The translations under genes and the position numbers were made by a program. Source: Serpula lacrymans var. lacrymans S7.9 (taxonomy: Eukaryota; Basidiomycota; Agaricomycetes; Boletales; Serpulaceae). Taken from it: a stretch of DNA of 64,000 bases. The notes beneath the pieces were generated by a model that was not told the origin of the DNA, did not search any database, and saw only the letters and a list, made by a program, of their open reading frames with translations. Location of the stretch: assembly GCF_000218685.1 (NCBI RefSeq), contig NW_006763290.1:5606908-5670907 (forward strand). The letters are read 5' to 3'. Below, one piece after another: positions 23,573 through 34,421 of the stretch; the stretch's first letter is position 1; each line of letters begins with the position of its first letter.

Positions 23573-25266
23573 GTCAGTGTCGATCGTGGTCGACACAACC
23601 ACCGTTTGTGCTTTCGATTATCCATTTCTACATTCTCATCATCTTATCTTATCAAAACTCCTAATCGCAACCCGCCTGGCTTGTTCAGAGCAACCTGTCG
23701 CGCATACGATTCTGAATGTACATTCAAGTGACACTGCTGACTTTTCCCTTTCGCATCCAAATCACTCAATTACATCCAAGAGTTGACACAAGTCTAGATA
23801 GATTATGTTCAATTGGAAAGGCAAAGCTTATCAGAAGCGCGCCACACAGATGGTACCACATCAACTCTAAAGCAAACATCCGAGTCTGAATTGAATTCCT
23901 AGTAATCAAAAGAGGACTTGCACTGCGCTATTGTCTGACGTTCAAGGCTGACTTCTTTGTTCTTGGACTGTATTGAGCGTCTGTTTGGGATGCAGTGGAT
24001 GAAGGCGTGCTACAGGTTGCGATAAAAAGGTCATGCGAACGCTTGGAATCAAGACAGGTGGAGGAAGAGGCAGAGGGTGATCTACGACGGATCCACTAGC
24101 GCAGATAGCTGTTAGCGTTTCACACAGCTGACATCGACCGGAGTAGCAGGTGGCTTGTGAGCGAGCGAGCAATGCTTGTTAAGCTAGTAAGGATAAGTAT
24201 GCGTGACCTGAACGGCAGGTCATGATTATAATTATACGGATGCAATCGGTATTTCGCGCGGTTTGCGTTTAGGACGCGATCAATTGGAAGGAGAAAGGGT
24301 CGTTCTCACCTTCCGTATAGGTCTCTTGTCACAACGCCGTGGAGATGGAACCAGTTGGGAATGGAAGGCGTGCGGGAGGGGACGGGAGGAGATAGGAGAG
24401 GATATGTGGATGTGATAAAGATAATGGGCGATGCGTAATGATAGGGAAGTGGGGGCAGGGATGTAATTGAGAAAAGGGGTGTGCGGTAGATAGCAGGAAG
24501 AGGGCACGAAGAAGAGGAAGGGACGAGCAGGCATTGGGGGTACGAGTAGAAGGAAGAGAAAGTGAAGAAGAAGAGAGTGGGATTGAATTGAGGGGAATGC
24601 TACAATGGGATGCTGAATGGTGATGGATTGATTGATGGCAGGGACCGAGAAAGCAAAGGGTGGAGTGATTATGAGGAGAGGTTTCGGCTGTAATGTATGT
24701 GTTGCGGTGGGGGTGGATATAAGGAAATAAGGAAGTACAAGTGTAAGAGAATTCTGACGGGAAAAGAAAAGGAGGTACGGGATCAAGGCGGTTGTCACGT
24801 CAAAAGAATGGAGAGGAAGAGGAGTAGCTTGTGGATAGAACATCGATTGAGGTAGTCGACAGTGAGGACAGTGAGTGAATAAATGAGAGAGGCACGGGAT
24901 GACACAAACGTGGAACGCGAGAACACCAAAGACCAAGGAATGATGCAACGTTCTGAAACGCGTCACTGTCAAAAACACAATGTCGACATGAGTGATGGTT
25001 TATCATGGGTCGTTCAGAATACGGGAAGGAGGGAGAGGACTGGCGCGGCGGTGACAGTGACAGTGAGTGAAGAAGTGTGAAATGAGCACTGGTGAAGGCA
25101 GATATGGATTGCCTAAAGGGGACGTGAGAGGGAGAGAGTGTGAGAACTTGCGTAAGAGTCTAGAGTGGAGCTGAGTGATCAAATCTGATACGATCTCAGA
25201 TCTGGGAGTGGAATGAAGATGAAAAAAAAGAGACAAAGAGGGCGGGATTGGTTTTGTGTTTTCTTG
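23573..25266. other. 1.7-kb divergent intergenic region
   Basis: Separates the DLH-like gene (-) from the CBM21 gene (+). The minus strand of 24280-24978 is pyrimidine-rich and stays open by composition only. No motif, RNA gene or repeat was recognised. It probably contains both promoters. Confidence 0.45.
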
Positions 25267-25557
25267 ATGCCTTACATTCTCCCGTCTCGTTCTCATCCGA
25301 CTTTCTCAGACGAGCGTGGCCCAGGCGCGTTTGTCTCCCTCGGTGCCCTCCCAAAACAAAAGTCACAGCCTGTCTTCCACTTCAGACACAACCAAGATGA
25401 TGGTCCCCTTCCCCTCCTCTCTCCCCCTCTCCCCTCTCCCCTCTCCCCCCTCTCCCCCGCGGCTCATCCACCCCCATCCTCCTCTCAAACGATAAACCAC
25501 TCAAATCCTCTCTCAAGTCCTCCTCTTCCTCCCCCTCCATAGCCTCCTCCCCCTCCT
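25267..25557 (+). pseudogene. 5' part of CBM21 protein-phosphatase-1 regulatory gene
   Basis: The ATG at 25267 begins MPYILPSRSHPTFSDERGPG and continues AFVSLGALPKQKS, the usual N-terminus of fungal glycogen-targeting PP1 regulatory subunits. The frame then shifts within a CT-rich low-complexity run (about 25405-25455). It resumes as RGSSTPILLSNDKPLKSSLK. The reading frame stops at 25557, where element I is inserted. The 3' part lies 16.3 kb away at 41891. Such proteins bring type 1 phosphatase to glycogen. With the insertion and the frameshift this gene is very likely dead. Confidence 0.82.
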
Positions 25558-26184
25558 TGTGAGGAATCGATTTTTCTTATCGCATTCCCGTCATGTCGTG
25601 GTTAGCAGACTCGATCCCCGTCACTCCTCTTGCCCTTGGACTAGAGATTACAGCAGGTGTCTTATTACTTTTATCATTTTTCTTCTTATTCTCTCTTCAC
25701 ACTCACGTTCTATCGTACCTACAACGAGGTAGACTTGTTGTCGACCCTCGAGAAGATATCCAGATGACATAGCCACGATCCAGTGCTATGTCTGGGAATA
25801 CTTCGGAGGAATATTGATAAGCGAAGAAGGTTATGAGTCAGCGCCTTCTCATGGGCGTACTGATACAGCCAATCGCACATCCCTTACCAATACATTTTCT
25901 CATACAATTAGTAAATACGATAGATCAGACCACTTTCTCCCTTTTTCTTATTGGTTAGCTAGCTGGTCAGACCACTTTCTCAGTACTTCCCTTTCTCGGT
26001 CTGACCATCGCCGTTCACTATATAAAGAAGTACATACTCAATGTATTGTTCTCTAGTTCAATATTAGTTTGGATTTGCGCTCATACCGATACTCTTCATT
26101 CTCATACCCTGATTCACCGCCTTCCAGCAAGGACTTGACCAGGCATTGTGCTTTGTTATATAGCTTCGTATTTGTTGCCTGACA
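25558..26184 (+). repeat. Left LTR of element I
   Basis: TGTGAGGAATCG ... GCCTGACA, 627 bp. Contains a TATA box (TATATAAA, 26019-26026) and the sequence AGTTCAATATT at 26055, the expected 5' end of the RNA. Confidence 0.95.
26019..26026 (+). promoter_or_regulatory. TATA box of element I
   Basis: TATATAAA is 36 bases before AGTTCAATATT (26055), the proposed RNA start. The same arrangement is present in the right LTR. Confidence 0.6.
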
Positions 26185-26185
26185 A

Positions 26186-26196
26186 AATATTGAACT
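26186..26196 (+). promoter_or_regulatory. Primer-binding site of element I, self-complementary
   Basis: AATATTGAACT starts one base after the left LTR. It is the exact reverse complement of AGTTCAATATT (26055-26065), which lies at the expected RNA start. It looks like Tf1-type self-priming rather than tRNA priming. Confidence 0.7.
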
Positions 26197-26441
26197 CACC
26201 TCCTTCAAATCCTTTTCCAGAGCCCCTCTTTGGAAAACCGTTTCTTTACACCCTGAAAAAGACTGTCGTTGCCACTGCACCGGTCTAAACCTTCATCATC
26301 ACCTTCTCCACCTCTCTATCATCCCCATTCCTCTCCTCACTATCGTCATCGACCTCTTACTATCCACAACACTACACCTATTGTCGTTCAGTCTTCTCAA
26401 ACTGGACGCCTTCTCTACCATCACCGCTCTCGTCCAATTCT

Positions 26442-27924
26442 TTGCGTTCTTTGCCATCATCAGATACCTACAAACCGGACTCGTCAGCGACGTCGTATAC
26501 CTCCATCGTGTCTACCTCCCAACAGCTCTCAGAAGAGTGGGTATCAGACGCGGACCGCAGACACCAGAGAGATTTCCTTGCAGCTCTCAACAAACCGCTC
26601 CCGGTCCTCCCCGTCCCTACCGAAGCCCGTACTCCAGACGCGGAAGGAACGGTCGAACAGATCACTGAGTTGTATCAAGACTCCTCTGCTTCGTCTTCTC
26701 CAATCGATCCGATCGAGGATATCATCCTCAACATAAACAACGCACTCGCTCTCACCCAATCCATTTTTTAACATTCCGCCATCTGTAGGAGAAATTCTCG
26801 CAGTCTCGAGGAGATACTCCAACATCTCCGACAGAGCACGGAGAGAACTTTTAATCTTCATATCCCTGCGGCACGAACAAATTCCGTTGATAGACTACTT
26901 CGAGAGCCTAGTACACCCGAGTTACAAGAACACTCAGAGGGTTAAGCTTTTGAAGGGAGTAGCCAACGTACAAGAACGAAACCTGCAACTTATTTCGCAG
27001 AGCCACATTCCAGATCTCCTCGATCTTTATCGAATCTGCCCTCTTGTCTTTCCAGACATACCCAGCCGCCTCCTCCCTTACAACTTCAAACACACCTTGC
27101 TTTGCGGCATTGTGTTAAGGAAGAGGCCTCACGAGGAACCCACCTACAATATCCCGTCCTCATTTTTTACATCTGACTACTACGACACCTACTCCGCCTC
27201 TCCTGTCAGTTACCAACCTATCCAGTACTTCTGCATCGGCAATCATCTGGACCACCTCTCTATTGTCCAGTATCTGACACGACTTCGCCGAACTCTCTAC
27301 CTCCCCGAAGTCCAAGATCTTGACGCATTCGGACCACGGTTTGGTCTTCAACACAGCACTTCTATTATAATTGTCACGCCCTCTACCAAAGATCATATTT
27401 GACGAGTTGTTGCTGCGTTAGCACAATTTGATCAGCTCATCGCAACTGCTCAGAGGAAATCTCGTGACGGAGAAGATTACACGACCGAAATCGACAATAT
27501 TCGACACGTTTCAGAATACGTCGACGAGTATTACTGGATCTTAGAAATCCTCACCCCATTTGTTGTTAACCAACAATCTGATCACCCCGAACATTTCATT
27601 GTTACAGTTCTCCAAAGCAATTTCTGGGTCGTTATTAACCATAGCCCACGAACTTGTATCTATTTGCAGTACTCTTACACCTACCAAGGTCAAAGAGGAG
27701 AAGCACCGCTCATCCCGTCGGTTGAACAGCTTTTTGCACCTTGCGCAGAAAGGATAGAACGAGAAACAGGAAGTTCATTAACAAATATACTTGGAGGAGA
27801 ATCTAGCAGCGAAACTGAGTCGGAAAGTGAAGAGTCTACTCAAAGCGTAGAATACTGGAGGCCCCGAGAAGCAGAAGGAGGAGAATTCCCTAGTAACTTT
27901 ACGTTTGACCCAGACTTTGAGTAA
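26442..27924 (+). pseudogene. Extra ORF upstream of gag in element I
   Basis: Coding starts in one frame (MRSLPSSDTYKPDSSATSY, and LNKPLPVLPVPTEARTPD). At the T6 run near 26767-26772 it continues one frame over as FNIPPSVGEILAVSRRY. An internal TGA at 27400 (CGA to TGA would explain it) interrupts it. It ends SNFTFDPDFE at 27924. The two framed parts together span roughly 490 codons with a Ser/Glu-rich acidic tail. I recognise no domain. It precedes gag, so it could be an N-terminal gag extension or an accessory protein. Confidence 0.45.
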
Positions 27925-28016
27925 ATAAAAAAGGACTCGTTATCTAGAAAGACTCGTTATCTAAAACCCGTTATCTAACCCGTTAAAAACTGGAGCCCTA
28001 TCGAGAACCCCGTCCT

Positions 28017-29270
28017 TTGGTCACTCCTGACACACCTCCCCCACAATCTCTAGGAGCTGCTGCGGAAGCTCTAGAACCCGACAATCTGTATCAATCAACA
28101 GGACCGGAAAACTTTCCTCCCCCACCTCCGACTCCAGAACCCGAAAACCAACCTGACGATTGGTTCGATCAGGAATCTTTAGACCTTGAACCTGATCTCG
28201 CGGCAGCAATGACCGGCGAAACGAATTAAGGTAGCAAAGCTGTCCTTGCCACTCCTCCATTCAAATTCATTGGTAAAAAGGAAACATACGTGGACTGGAA
28301 GAACACTTTAGCAAACTATTTTTTCGCCTATCCCAGAAGTTTCCAAACCAACTCCTCCAAAATCCTCTTTGCATTATCCCGAATCTCGTCCGATAAAGCC
28401 AATGACGCCTGTCATACATGGAAGGTGAATTTCAACAACAAAACCGCAGTGCTAGGAGACCTATTTGCACCACGGAATTTGGGAACTATCTCGGAATTCA
28501 TCAAGGAATTAGATAACAAATTCCTGGACCCCCATCTCAAGTTGAAAGCAGAGATTGCCCTTCACAATTACGAACAGCGAGAGATGACGGTAGACGCATA
28601 TTTCAGAGGACTCGAATCCAAACTTATGGAAGCGGGATTACCACCAGACACAGATGAAAGTTATCCGTTCATTCACAGTATCCTTCGCCGCAACCTCTCT
28701 CAATTCCTTCGTGATCGTATCTCGCAGCAGGAAAACCTACCCACCACGTACTTAGAGTGGAAGGCAGCAGCAAGGAAATGGGAACAGCGAAATGAAGAAC
28801 TTAATCTGGAAAGGAGGAGAGATAAACCCCCTCAACAGAGGCTGCCAACTCAGTACCAACGATATCAACCGCGTTATCAGCAGAACCAAGACTACCCTCC
28901 ACCACAGCATCGACAGACAGTACCGCGAACAGAGACGCGAAGACCACGGTATATCCAACAACGACCATATTATACCCCATCTCATAGACCACCGCCCCAG
29001 AATGCAGTCCATCCAAACACAGCAGGAAAGTTTGGAGGATCAGGTGTGCCTATGGAGATTGGGAGTTCCAACACGCAGAGACAACATCGGCCCAACCCAA
29101 ATGTTACTTGTTACAACTGTGGCGAACGAGGCCACATTGCTAGAAATTGCCCACATGGAAAGATGGCAATACGATATATGGAAACGGAGGAAACCAAAGA
29201 CACTCCCACTACATCGTCATTAAAAGAAATCGAAGCGCCCCCGAAGGATTTTCAGAAAGGTCAGGAGTGA
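28017..29270 (+). pseudogene. gag of element I
   Basis: The N-terminal acidic/proline-rich part is cut by TAA at 28227-28229, a CAA-to-TAA type change. The capsid-like core follows from about 28230: FIGKKETYVDWKNTLANYF, LDNKFLDPHLKLKAEIAL and AYFRGLESKLMEAGLPPD. A basic Gln/Pro/Tyr-rich stretch leads to a CCHC zinc knuckle CYNCGERGHIARNC at about 29110-29150. Gag packages the element RNA in a particle. It overlaps pol by 124 bases in the -1 frame, but I see no classical slippery heptamer in the overlap. Confidence 0.8.
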
Positions 29271-31684
29271 GCACGGACTCTCTGACCCGTAATGTTGTAC
29301 TTAACCCTCGTACATTACCAACGACTGCAATGAAACGAGTTGATCAACATCTACGTGCTGTAACCGAAACCTACGCAAAGCCACATTCACCGGAATGGTT
29401 GGCCAGACGAATCAAAGACCAGAAACCAGAAAGAGCAAGAGCTCTGTTACGAAACTGGGCCCATAAAGATCACTACAAGCATATCACCCTGCAAGCGATA
29501 CAGATGCTAAAGAACCACGACGAAGAGAATATTGTAGAACGCATCCATGCTTACACCTCGCCGCACAACCCCACGTCAAAACGAAGCCTCCATGTCATTT
29601 CTCAAGTCACTACCATAGACGACAGACAGACATTCACCGTCCCAACCCTTATCAACTCTGGTTGCACCAACTCAGTTATTGATCAAAGCCTGGTTGACAA
29701 GTATACCCTCAATACTACGCCTCTGCCCGTCCCTCTTGATGCCGCAGGAGCCGATGGTCGATCCCAGAAAGTAACACACTATGTCACTCTTCACATCAAT
29801 GTGAAAGGGAAAGAACATTTATTAGATGTCATCGTAGCATCCCTACTTTCACCACGCATACTGCTTGGATACAACTGGTTGATACTGACGAATCCAACAA
29901 TTGATTGGCGGACCAACAAGATTACCTTCCCTGCCGATGATCCGGATTATCATCCTGAAGAAGGGGATAAAGTTCTAGCCGTCGATCTTGAAACACGAAT
30001 CATGGAGATAACACAGCTAGAATTGAATGCTTTTGCCACTAAAAGTCAACAAATCGCTGAATCCTCCGAAAAGGCAAAGTCAAAGCTCACTTTCCGAGAT
30101 GTCGTTCCTCCAATCTACCATGAATTCGAACCCGTCTTCACCAAAGAATCATTTGACAAACTTCCCCCAAAACGTCCTTGGGACCATGCAATTGAGTTAA
30201 TACCCGAGGCTAATGGTCTTGACTGCAAAATGTATCCTCTTAGCTGAGACGAACAACACCATCTAGACGAATTCCTTAACGAGAACCTAACAAGTGGACG
30301 GATTCGGGTATCCAAATCACCTTACGCATCACCATTCTTCTTTATCAAAAAGAAAGATGGTTCACTACGTCCTGTCCAAGACTATCGCAAGCTGAATGAG
30401 CTTACCATAAAGAATCGCTACACCCTCCCCCTCATATCCGAACTCATCGATAAACTCAAAGGTGCCAATTACTTCACGAAACTAGACATACGATGGGGAT
30501 ACAACAACGTCCGAATCCAAGAAGGAGACAAACACAAGGCCGCTTTCAGAACCAATCACGGCCTGTTTGAACCCCTTGTCATGTTTTTCGGACTTACCAA
30601 CTCGCCAGCAACCTTCCAGACCATGATGGACCATCTCCTAAGAGAACTGATCACGGAAGGAAAAGTTATTGTATATTTAGACGATATCATGATCTTCACG
30701 GAAACACTTGAAGAACATCACCAAATAGTCACCAAAGTCCTCCGTATCCTGCAACAAAACCAGTTGTATCTTAAACCAGAGAAGTGCGAATTCGAGAAAC
30801 AGGAAGTCGAGTACTTAGGCATGATCATCTCCAAAGACACTATCCGTATGGATCCGTTAAAAGTCGCAGCGGTCGCTGACTGGCCCGCACCAAAGAATAA
30901 AAGAGAACTCCAATCATTCTTAGGGTTCTCCAACTTCTATCAACGATTTGTCAAAGACTACGGACGAATTGCGAAACCACTCACTGTGCTCACCGGAAAA
31001 GTTGACTGGACCTGGAAAGACAAACAAGAGACATCCTTTGAAACATTGAAGAAAACGCTTACTACTGCCCCCACCCTCGCTATACCAAACGACGACGACC
31101 CATTCAAACTAGAAACTGACGCCTCTGACTTCGCTGTAGGAGCCGTCCTATCCCAGAAACAAAACGACAAATTCAGACCCATAGCATTCCTCTCGAAAGC
31201 CCTTACCCCTGCAGAACGAAACTATGAAATTTACGACAAAGAGATGCTCGCCGTCATGACGGCGTTAGATGAATGGCGACATCACCTTGTAGGATCAAAA
31301 CACCCCTTCACCATCCTCACAGATCACCAAAACCTCCTCTACTTCCGTCAACCTCAGAAATACAATTTTCAAGCTCGATGGTCATCCCAGCTTGCAGATT
31401 ATAATTTTAAAATGGAACATGTCAAAGGAAATCAAAATACGAAGGCCGACCTGTTAAGCAGACGAATCGATCATCCTAAAGGCACAAACGATAACGAGAA
31501 TCAGACACTTCTCCCAGACGTACATTTTGAAGTACTTGACAACAACGAAGGATACCTACCAGATATACGTCAAAGCTTCCAGAAACAAGACAATGTAGTA
31601 AAGAAGAACTTGAAAGAGAAGCCGGATACCTGGAAGATGAAGGATAGGATCGTCTAGATCAAGAGAGAGTCCGCGACGAGTTCC
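29147..31684 (+). pseudogene. pol of element I, 5' part (protease, RT, RNase H)
   Basis: The protease motif reads LINSGCTNSVID. The catalytic Asp of D-S-G is replaced by Asn (codon AAC, 29654-29656). TGA at 30245-30247 interrupts the start of reverse transcriptase (YPLS then DEQHH). RT is otherwise intact: KKKDGSLRPVQDYRKLNE, LDIRWGYNNVRI, MFFGLTNSPATFQ and VYLDDIMIF (catalytic YxDD). RNase H follows (LETDASDFAVGAVLSQ, YEIYDKEMLAV, LTDHQNLLYF). TAG at 31655-31657 is a third block. Element II is inserted after 31684 (TSD GTTCC). Confidence 0.88.
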
Positions 31685-32047
31685 TGTTATGATAACACAA
31701 TTTCCGGACATCTCCTTTCCTTTTTATTCTCCGCTTTAACTTTATACTTTAAAATGCCACGCGGCATTTCCCTTTCTCGCACCGCGTTGCCTTTCTTTTA
31801 CTTTTAGACTTAACTCTCTCACGCAGTGGAGCTGACCATACGGGCTAGGCCCTATGACATCATCAGCCACTGCTTTCATCAACTGTATAGTACACATGTA
31901 CAAACAACCTGTAGTAGTATATATACCCCAATAGATCCAGGAGACTCCTCAGCGAGTCCTCCTGTTGTATACCAACTAACTCACTGCAGCCCAAGGGGTA
32001 CCCACTCCCCATCTTCCACTACCTTTATAGTGTGTTCCTGTGTGCGC
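31685..32047 (+). repeat. Left LTR of element II, first part
   Basis: 363 bp up to the insertion point of element III. Contains TATATATA at 31918-31925 and, 33 bases further, AGCGAGTCCT, the proposed RNA start. Confidence 0.9.
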
Positions 32048-33866
32048 TGTCGATGATGAGAACTGTTGTTAGAAAACCACACACAAAACAAACTAACACA
32101 CAATCCTCCCAGATTCCACGGAACTTGTTTATGGGCTTTGCCTCCTAGAACAGTGGAGTGGTCTGGTTGTTCGTGGGGTGGTACATATAAAGATCCTTCA
32201 AAGTAAAACCCAGTGGTGTATGAGTGTGGGTTTTGAGGAGGAGGGATAGTTGAATTTATAGAAAGATAGGGGGTTTGTGGCGAGTATAGACGAGCACTAC
32301 CTTGCTAATCATAGCACAAGGTAGGTTTGAGAACAACAAGGATGACGAGGTGACGAGGTTCCCAGTGATAGCAGGCTCCTGACGCACAAACTGTAGTGCT
32401 CAGAAGGACTCTAATCGAAGGGGATGACAATCACTTTCAAAAGTGACGAGTGACGATGACAGCAGTTAACAGTGGTAGAAGTGGGAAGTGTTGTGACCAC
32501 ACTGGATCACAAGTAGCAGTAAGAAGTGGACTTAAGATTAGAGAAGAAGTCTGGAATCGAGTTCTTGTTTTTTTTACAAGGTAAAATACAGGGGTTTATA
32601 TAGTAAAAGAGAAGTAGGCTATGCACAGTATAGCTGTGCAAAAAGAATGAGAAAGAATATTAAGGAAGGAATGTACGCTGACGAATCCTGCGTAGGTAGT
32701 ACAGGATAAGATTGTCAAAAAAAGAAAAGAAAGGGATAGAACAATAAATGCTGTGAGTAATGTCACAGGTTTGTACAGCCATAAAGTAAAGTCCAATAGC
32801 AAAGAGAGAGCAGGAAAATCATGATGTCATGGGAAGATGCAGTAAAAAAAGGGCAAAGCAAAACACTATCAGTATCAACACAGTTCCTTTATTGTCAGTC
32901 AGGCATTCTAAAAAAATATGTGTCCATAAAAATGATTCAAAAATCAAAAATAATCGCACTGTAAATGAATGTTCTGCTGAAAAAAAAGAAACTGGAGCCA
33001 CCGGTCCACCACCTAGTCCAAATCTGACAGTTCCATGGCCTTACCAATAGACTGGTTGTGTTGGACCACCTGATCAAACGAGGGAGGGAGAGGAGTAGTT
33101 CCAATTTGGAACAAGTGAGTCCCAGGCAGCGTGTGGTAGGTGTAGCTGTAGCGAAGACGATGGACAAATGATAAGTGTACTCAAGTGAATGGGACAGCGA
33201 TGAACATGGGCGACGCAAGGGGATGAACCTTTTCCAGCTCAAAAATTACCCACCCACGCTCCAACCAGGCAAGACGAGCGACCGATGTTTTGATAGTATA
33301 TGATGGCAGATCGACATCATGAAGATGGACCTGTTGCCCTATTTGGACCGGCCGCCGGGGCTTTGCTGATATCAGCAGTGGCACGTGGTAGTCAACGGAT
33401 CGGCGACGGAAGCGGATAGGAAGTGGTGACATCAGAAATGGTGGGGGTGCAAAGAAGATGAGGAGGAGGAGGGTGGAGGTGACGAGGAGGTGAACTAAAA
33501 TGGGGACCCAGAAACGACCGTCGGGTGAGAATAAAAAGGAGAGGAAGGGGCCCATGGTGGGGCTAGGCAAAGGAAGGGGAGTAAGGGAAACGACAAAAGC
33601 GAGGGCGCAATGCAATGTGTAGCCAGTGGCGACGCGAAAATTTGCCGAAATGCCGAAATGCGGAAAGTACCGGATGGAAAAGCAAAGGTGAGCGTGACTG
33701 GATTGCCTAATAGAGGTGGTGCTGATCAGCCACAAGTTCAAAAAGGGCAATATTAATTACTATTCCACGTGGCACTGTGCCTGTGTGGCGCAAAGGCGAG
33801 TCTTTTTGAATATTCGCTTCGTTATTGACACCTGTCCATGCTACCAATCAACTTTGGTGCATGACA
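32048..33866 (-). mobile_element. Element III copy A, unclassified 1,819-bp element
   Basis: Inserted in the left LTR of element II with target duplicate GCGC. In its own orientation it starts TGTCATGCACC and ends ATCATCGACA, that is TG...CA with only TGTC/GACA inverted. A second copy in opposite orientation is at 48469-50286. It has a TATA box (TATATAAA on the minus strand, plus positions 32595-32602) two-thirds along, and one long conserved open frame. It may be a long solo LTR or a new non-autonomous element. Confidence 0.85.
33013..33750 (-). pseudogene. Conserved ORF of element III, copy A
   Basis: Reads MPFLNLWLISTTSIRQSS, then MGPFLSFLFSPDGRFW and a hydrophobic helix (PILVHLLVTSTLLLL). 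The soluble part includes VDYHVPLLISAK, VHLHDVDLPSYTIKT and WLERGWVIFELEKVHPL. It ends QSIGKAMELSDLD. One TGA replaces the Trp of PFTWVHL (near 33180). Copy B keeps the Trp. No known family. Confidence 0.5.
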
Positions 33867-33897
33867 GCGCCAGAGTAACTAACTCTTGGTTGTAACA
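33867..33897 (+). repeat. Left LTR of element II, last part
   Basis: The remaining 31 bp of the left LTR, starting with the target duplicate GCGC made by element III and ending GTTGTAACA. Confidence 0.9.
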
Positions 33898-33899
33898 TT

Positions 33900-33909
33900 A
33901 GGACTCGCT
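33900..33909 (+). promoter_or_regulatory. Primer-binding site of element II, self-complementary
   Basis: AGGACTCGCT starts two bases after the left LTR. It is the exact reverse complement of AGCGAGTCCT at 31951-31960, 33 bases after the LTR TATA box. Confidence 0.62.
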
Positions 33910-34421
33910 CTTTCTACTCTCTCGCACGTGTGTGCAGAAGTCCCATCATTTGGGCACCCGGACTCCAGGGTGAAGGAGATTGGTTAGCGGTTAGGAATAT
34001 CCCACATAGCAGATAGGTGCGCTCCTAGCGACGGCCTTGTAGTGCTTTGGGAGAAGAACCCAAAACCTTCGATACGCGGCCCCCAGCGTTAAGGGGAGTA
34101 CCTTAGCGCAGCAGTCGGTGTGGAACCACTGTTGATTAGATTTAAAATACAAACTTTCACTTTCGAATACCTCTGACCAGGCCGGGCACTTGCCTCCGCC
34201 AGTCTGGAGAAGGGTTGACAGCTTAACAAGCGGACCACCCCCTGACAACCGTTCGGACCAGGGTTTATTACGTTTACATTTTTATATACTTTTTCAAATA
34301 CTATAGTGTGGGTAGTCGGAGATTGAGATCCGATACTCAGCTGGGAAGAGGTTGATCCGCAGATAGCAAGCGGGGACCCCCAGTTACCTATTGTTACGTT
34401 ACCCAAAGAGAACAAGTCGAC

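Noticed and set aside
24280..24978. 232-codon open frame on the minus strand
   Set aside because: It stays open because the strand is pyrimidine-rich. The product is a string of Ser, Leu, Pro, Phe and His with no motif.
25814..26056. 80-codon open frame repeated identically at 41520-41762
   Set aside because: It lies inside the two LTRs. Its identity reflects LTR identity, and it has no motif.
29147..29270. Search for a slippery heptamer in the gag-pol overlap of element I
   Set aside because: No X XXY YYZ heptamer in the gag frame. The site may be mutated or another mechanism is used.
32048..33866. Element III as a classic TIR transposon
   Set aside because: Only four terminal bases (TGTC/GACA) are inverted. 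TG...CA ends and an internal TATA box fit an LTR equally well, so it is left unclassified.
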